NCBI GenBank assembly: GCA_017521605.1
Contig: JAFXCD010000046.1
Coordinates: forward strand, 51,796-115,795
DNA: 64,000 bases
Source: Lachnospiraceae bacterium
GTDB taxonomy: Bacteria > Bacillota > Clostridia > Lachnospirales > Lachnospiraceae
Reading direction: 5' to 3'
A program made the translations under genes and the position numbers. Positions 63,901 through 64,000 of the stretch are shown here, piece by piece; within the stretch, counting starts at the first letter, position 1; every line of letters starts with the position of its first letter. Under the pieces are notes generated by a model that was not told the DNA's origin, ran no database searches, and saw nothing but the letters and a program-made list of their open reading frames with translations.

Positions 63901-64000
63901 CGAAATCCCCCTCTATGGCCTTCCTGTTTACATACTCCACAAACTGCTCCACCTTTTCCATATCCGGATTGTCCGGCAGAGTGGTCTTGGCAGTAGCCAC
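63887..64000 (-). CDS. C-terminal end of an unknown gene (truncated by window)
   Basis: An open frame from the window edge to a TAG at 63887-63889 encodes 37 residues (VATAKTTLPDNPDMEKVEQF at the start). The overlap with the next gene's GTG suggests an operon. Too little remains to name the family; a second nucleotidyltransferase is possible, since the LPDxPD-hydrophobic end resembles C-termini of that group, but this is a guess. Confidence 0.55.
   Translation of the reverse strand: MATAKTTLPDNPDMEKVEQFVEYVNRKAIEGDFGERY

Overview
The window looks like chromosome of a low-GC Gram-positive bacterium of the class Clostridia, most probably a member of the Lachnospiraceae. The reasons are AT-rich DNA with strong AGGAGG-type ribosome binding sites, an S-box riboswitch in front of metK, a PdaA-type sporulation deacetylase, PadR/DUF2812, YtrA-type GntR/ABC modules, DUF3737, an Rpn-type nuclease and SBP lipoproteins. 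I saw no rRNA, tRNA, CRISPR array, prophage or complete insertion sequence. Genus-level placement is inference.

Layout. 0-0.6 kb: a truncated metallophosphoesterase. 0.7-4.5 kb: a PadR-controlled operon (PadR, DUF2812, CPBP protease, M50-like protease) with a clear promoter and operator. 4.5-5.9 kb: metK under a SAM-I riboswitch. 6-8.3 kb: first propeller-plus-SBP lipoprotein. 8.4-11.5 kb: two overlapping MutS-like ATPases. 11.8-16.7 kb: an XRE regulator, then a divergent locus with a secreted 101-residue protein and a second SBP lipoprotein on one side and a membrane-bound XRE regulator and a secreted 116-residue protein on the other, around a long inverted repeat. 16.8-17 kb: a 194-bp near-palindrome. 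17-25 kb: murA, an M23 peptidase, dinB, a flavin reductase, a tail-anchored coiled-coil protein, a possible small RNA, a small alarmone synthetase and a PAQR protein. 25-31.5 kb: two divergent GntR/ABC modules, with an unlisted 53-residue zinc ribbon at the head of one. 31.5-33.8 kb: an Rpn nuclease between two CPBP paralogues. 33.8-40.1 kb: helD, an ECF sigma factor with a large C-terminal extension, and a UDP-sugar operon. 40.2-43.9 kb: an LRR/MoxR/VWA trio. 44-50.9 kb: PdaA-like deacetylase, dgt, two small XRE regulators and carB. 51-53.5 kb: DUF3737 and a three-gene membrane cassette. 53.5-57.8 kb: a Dabb protein and lacZ divergent from an AraC regulator. 57.8-63.1 kb: an ECF sigma/anti-sigma pair divergent from a propeller lipoprotein and a third SBP lipoprotein. 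63.1-64 kb: nucleotidyltransferase and a truncated gene.

The most notable points follow. (1) Three ECF-type promoters can be read directly, two of them facing each other between a sigma/anti-sigma operon and a lipoprotein/SBP operon with an identical TGTTAT-N16-CGTCT architecture; all three share GTGAAG at the same distance downstream of the -10. (2) Three two-domain SBP lipoproteins have no ABC permease beside them, and two sit next to signalling genes, which suggests sensing rather than transport. (3) The membrane-bound XRE locus has a 23-bp-arm palindrome and a third copy of its half-site inside the promoter. (4) The paired MutS-like ATPases both carry Asn instead of Asp in Walker B. (5) The MoxR/VWA/LRR operon has a degenerate metallopeptidase motif. 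None of these could be checked against databases here.
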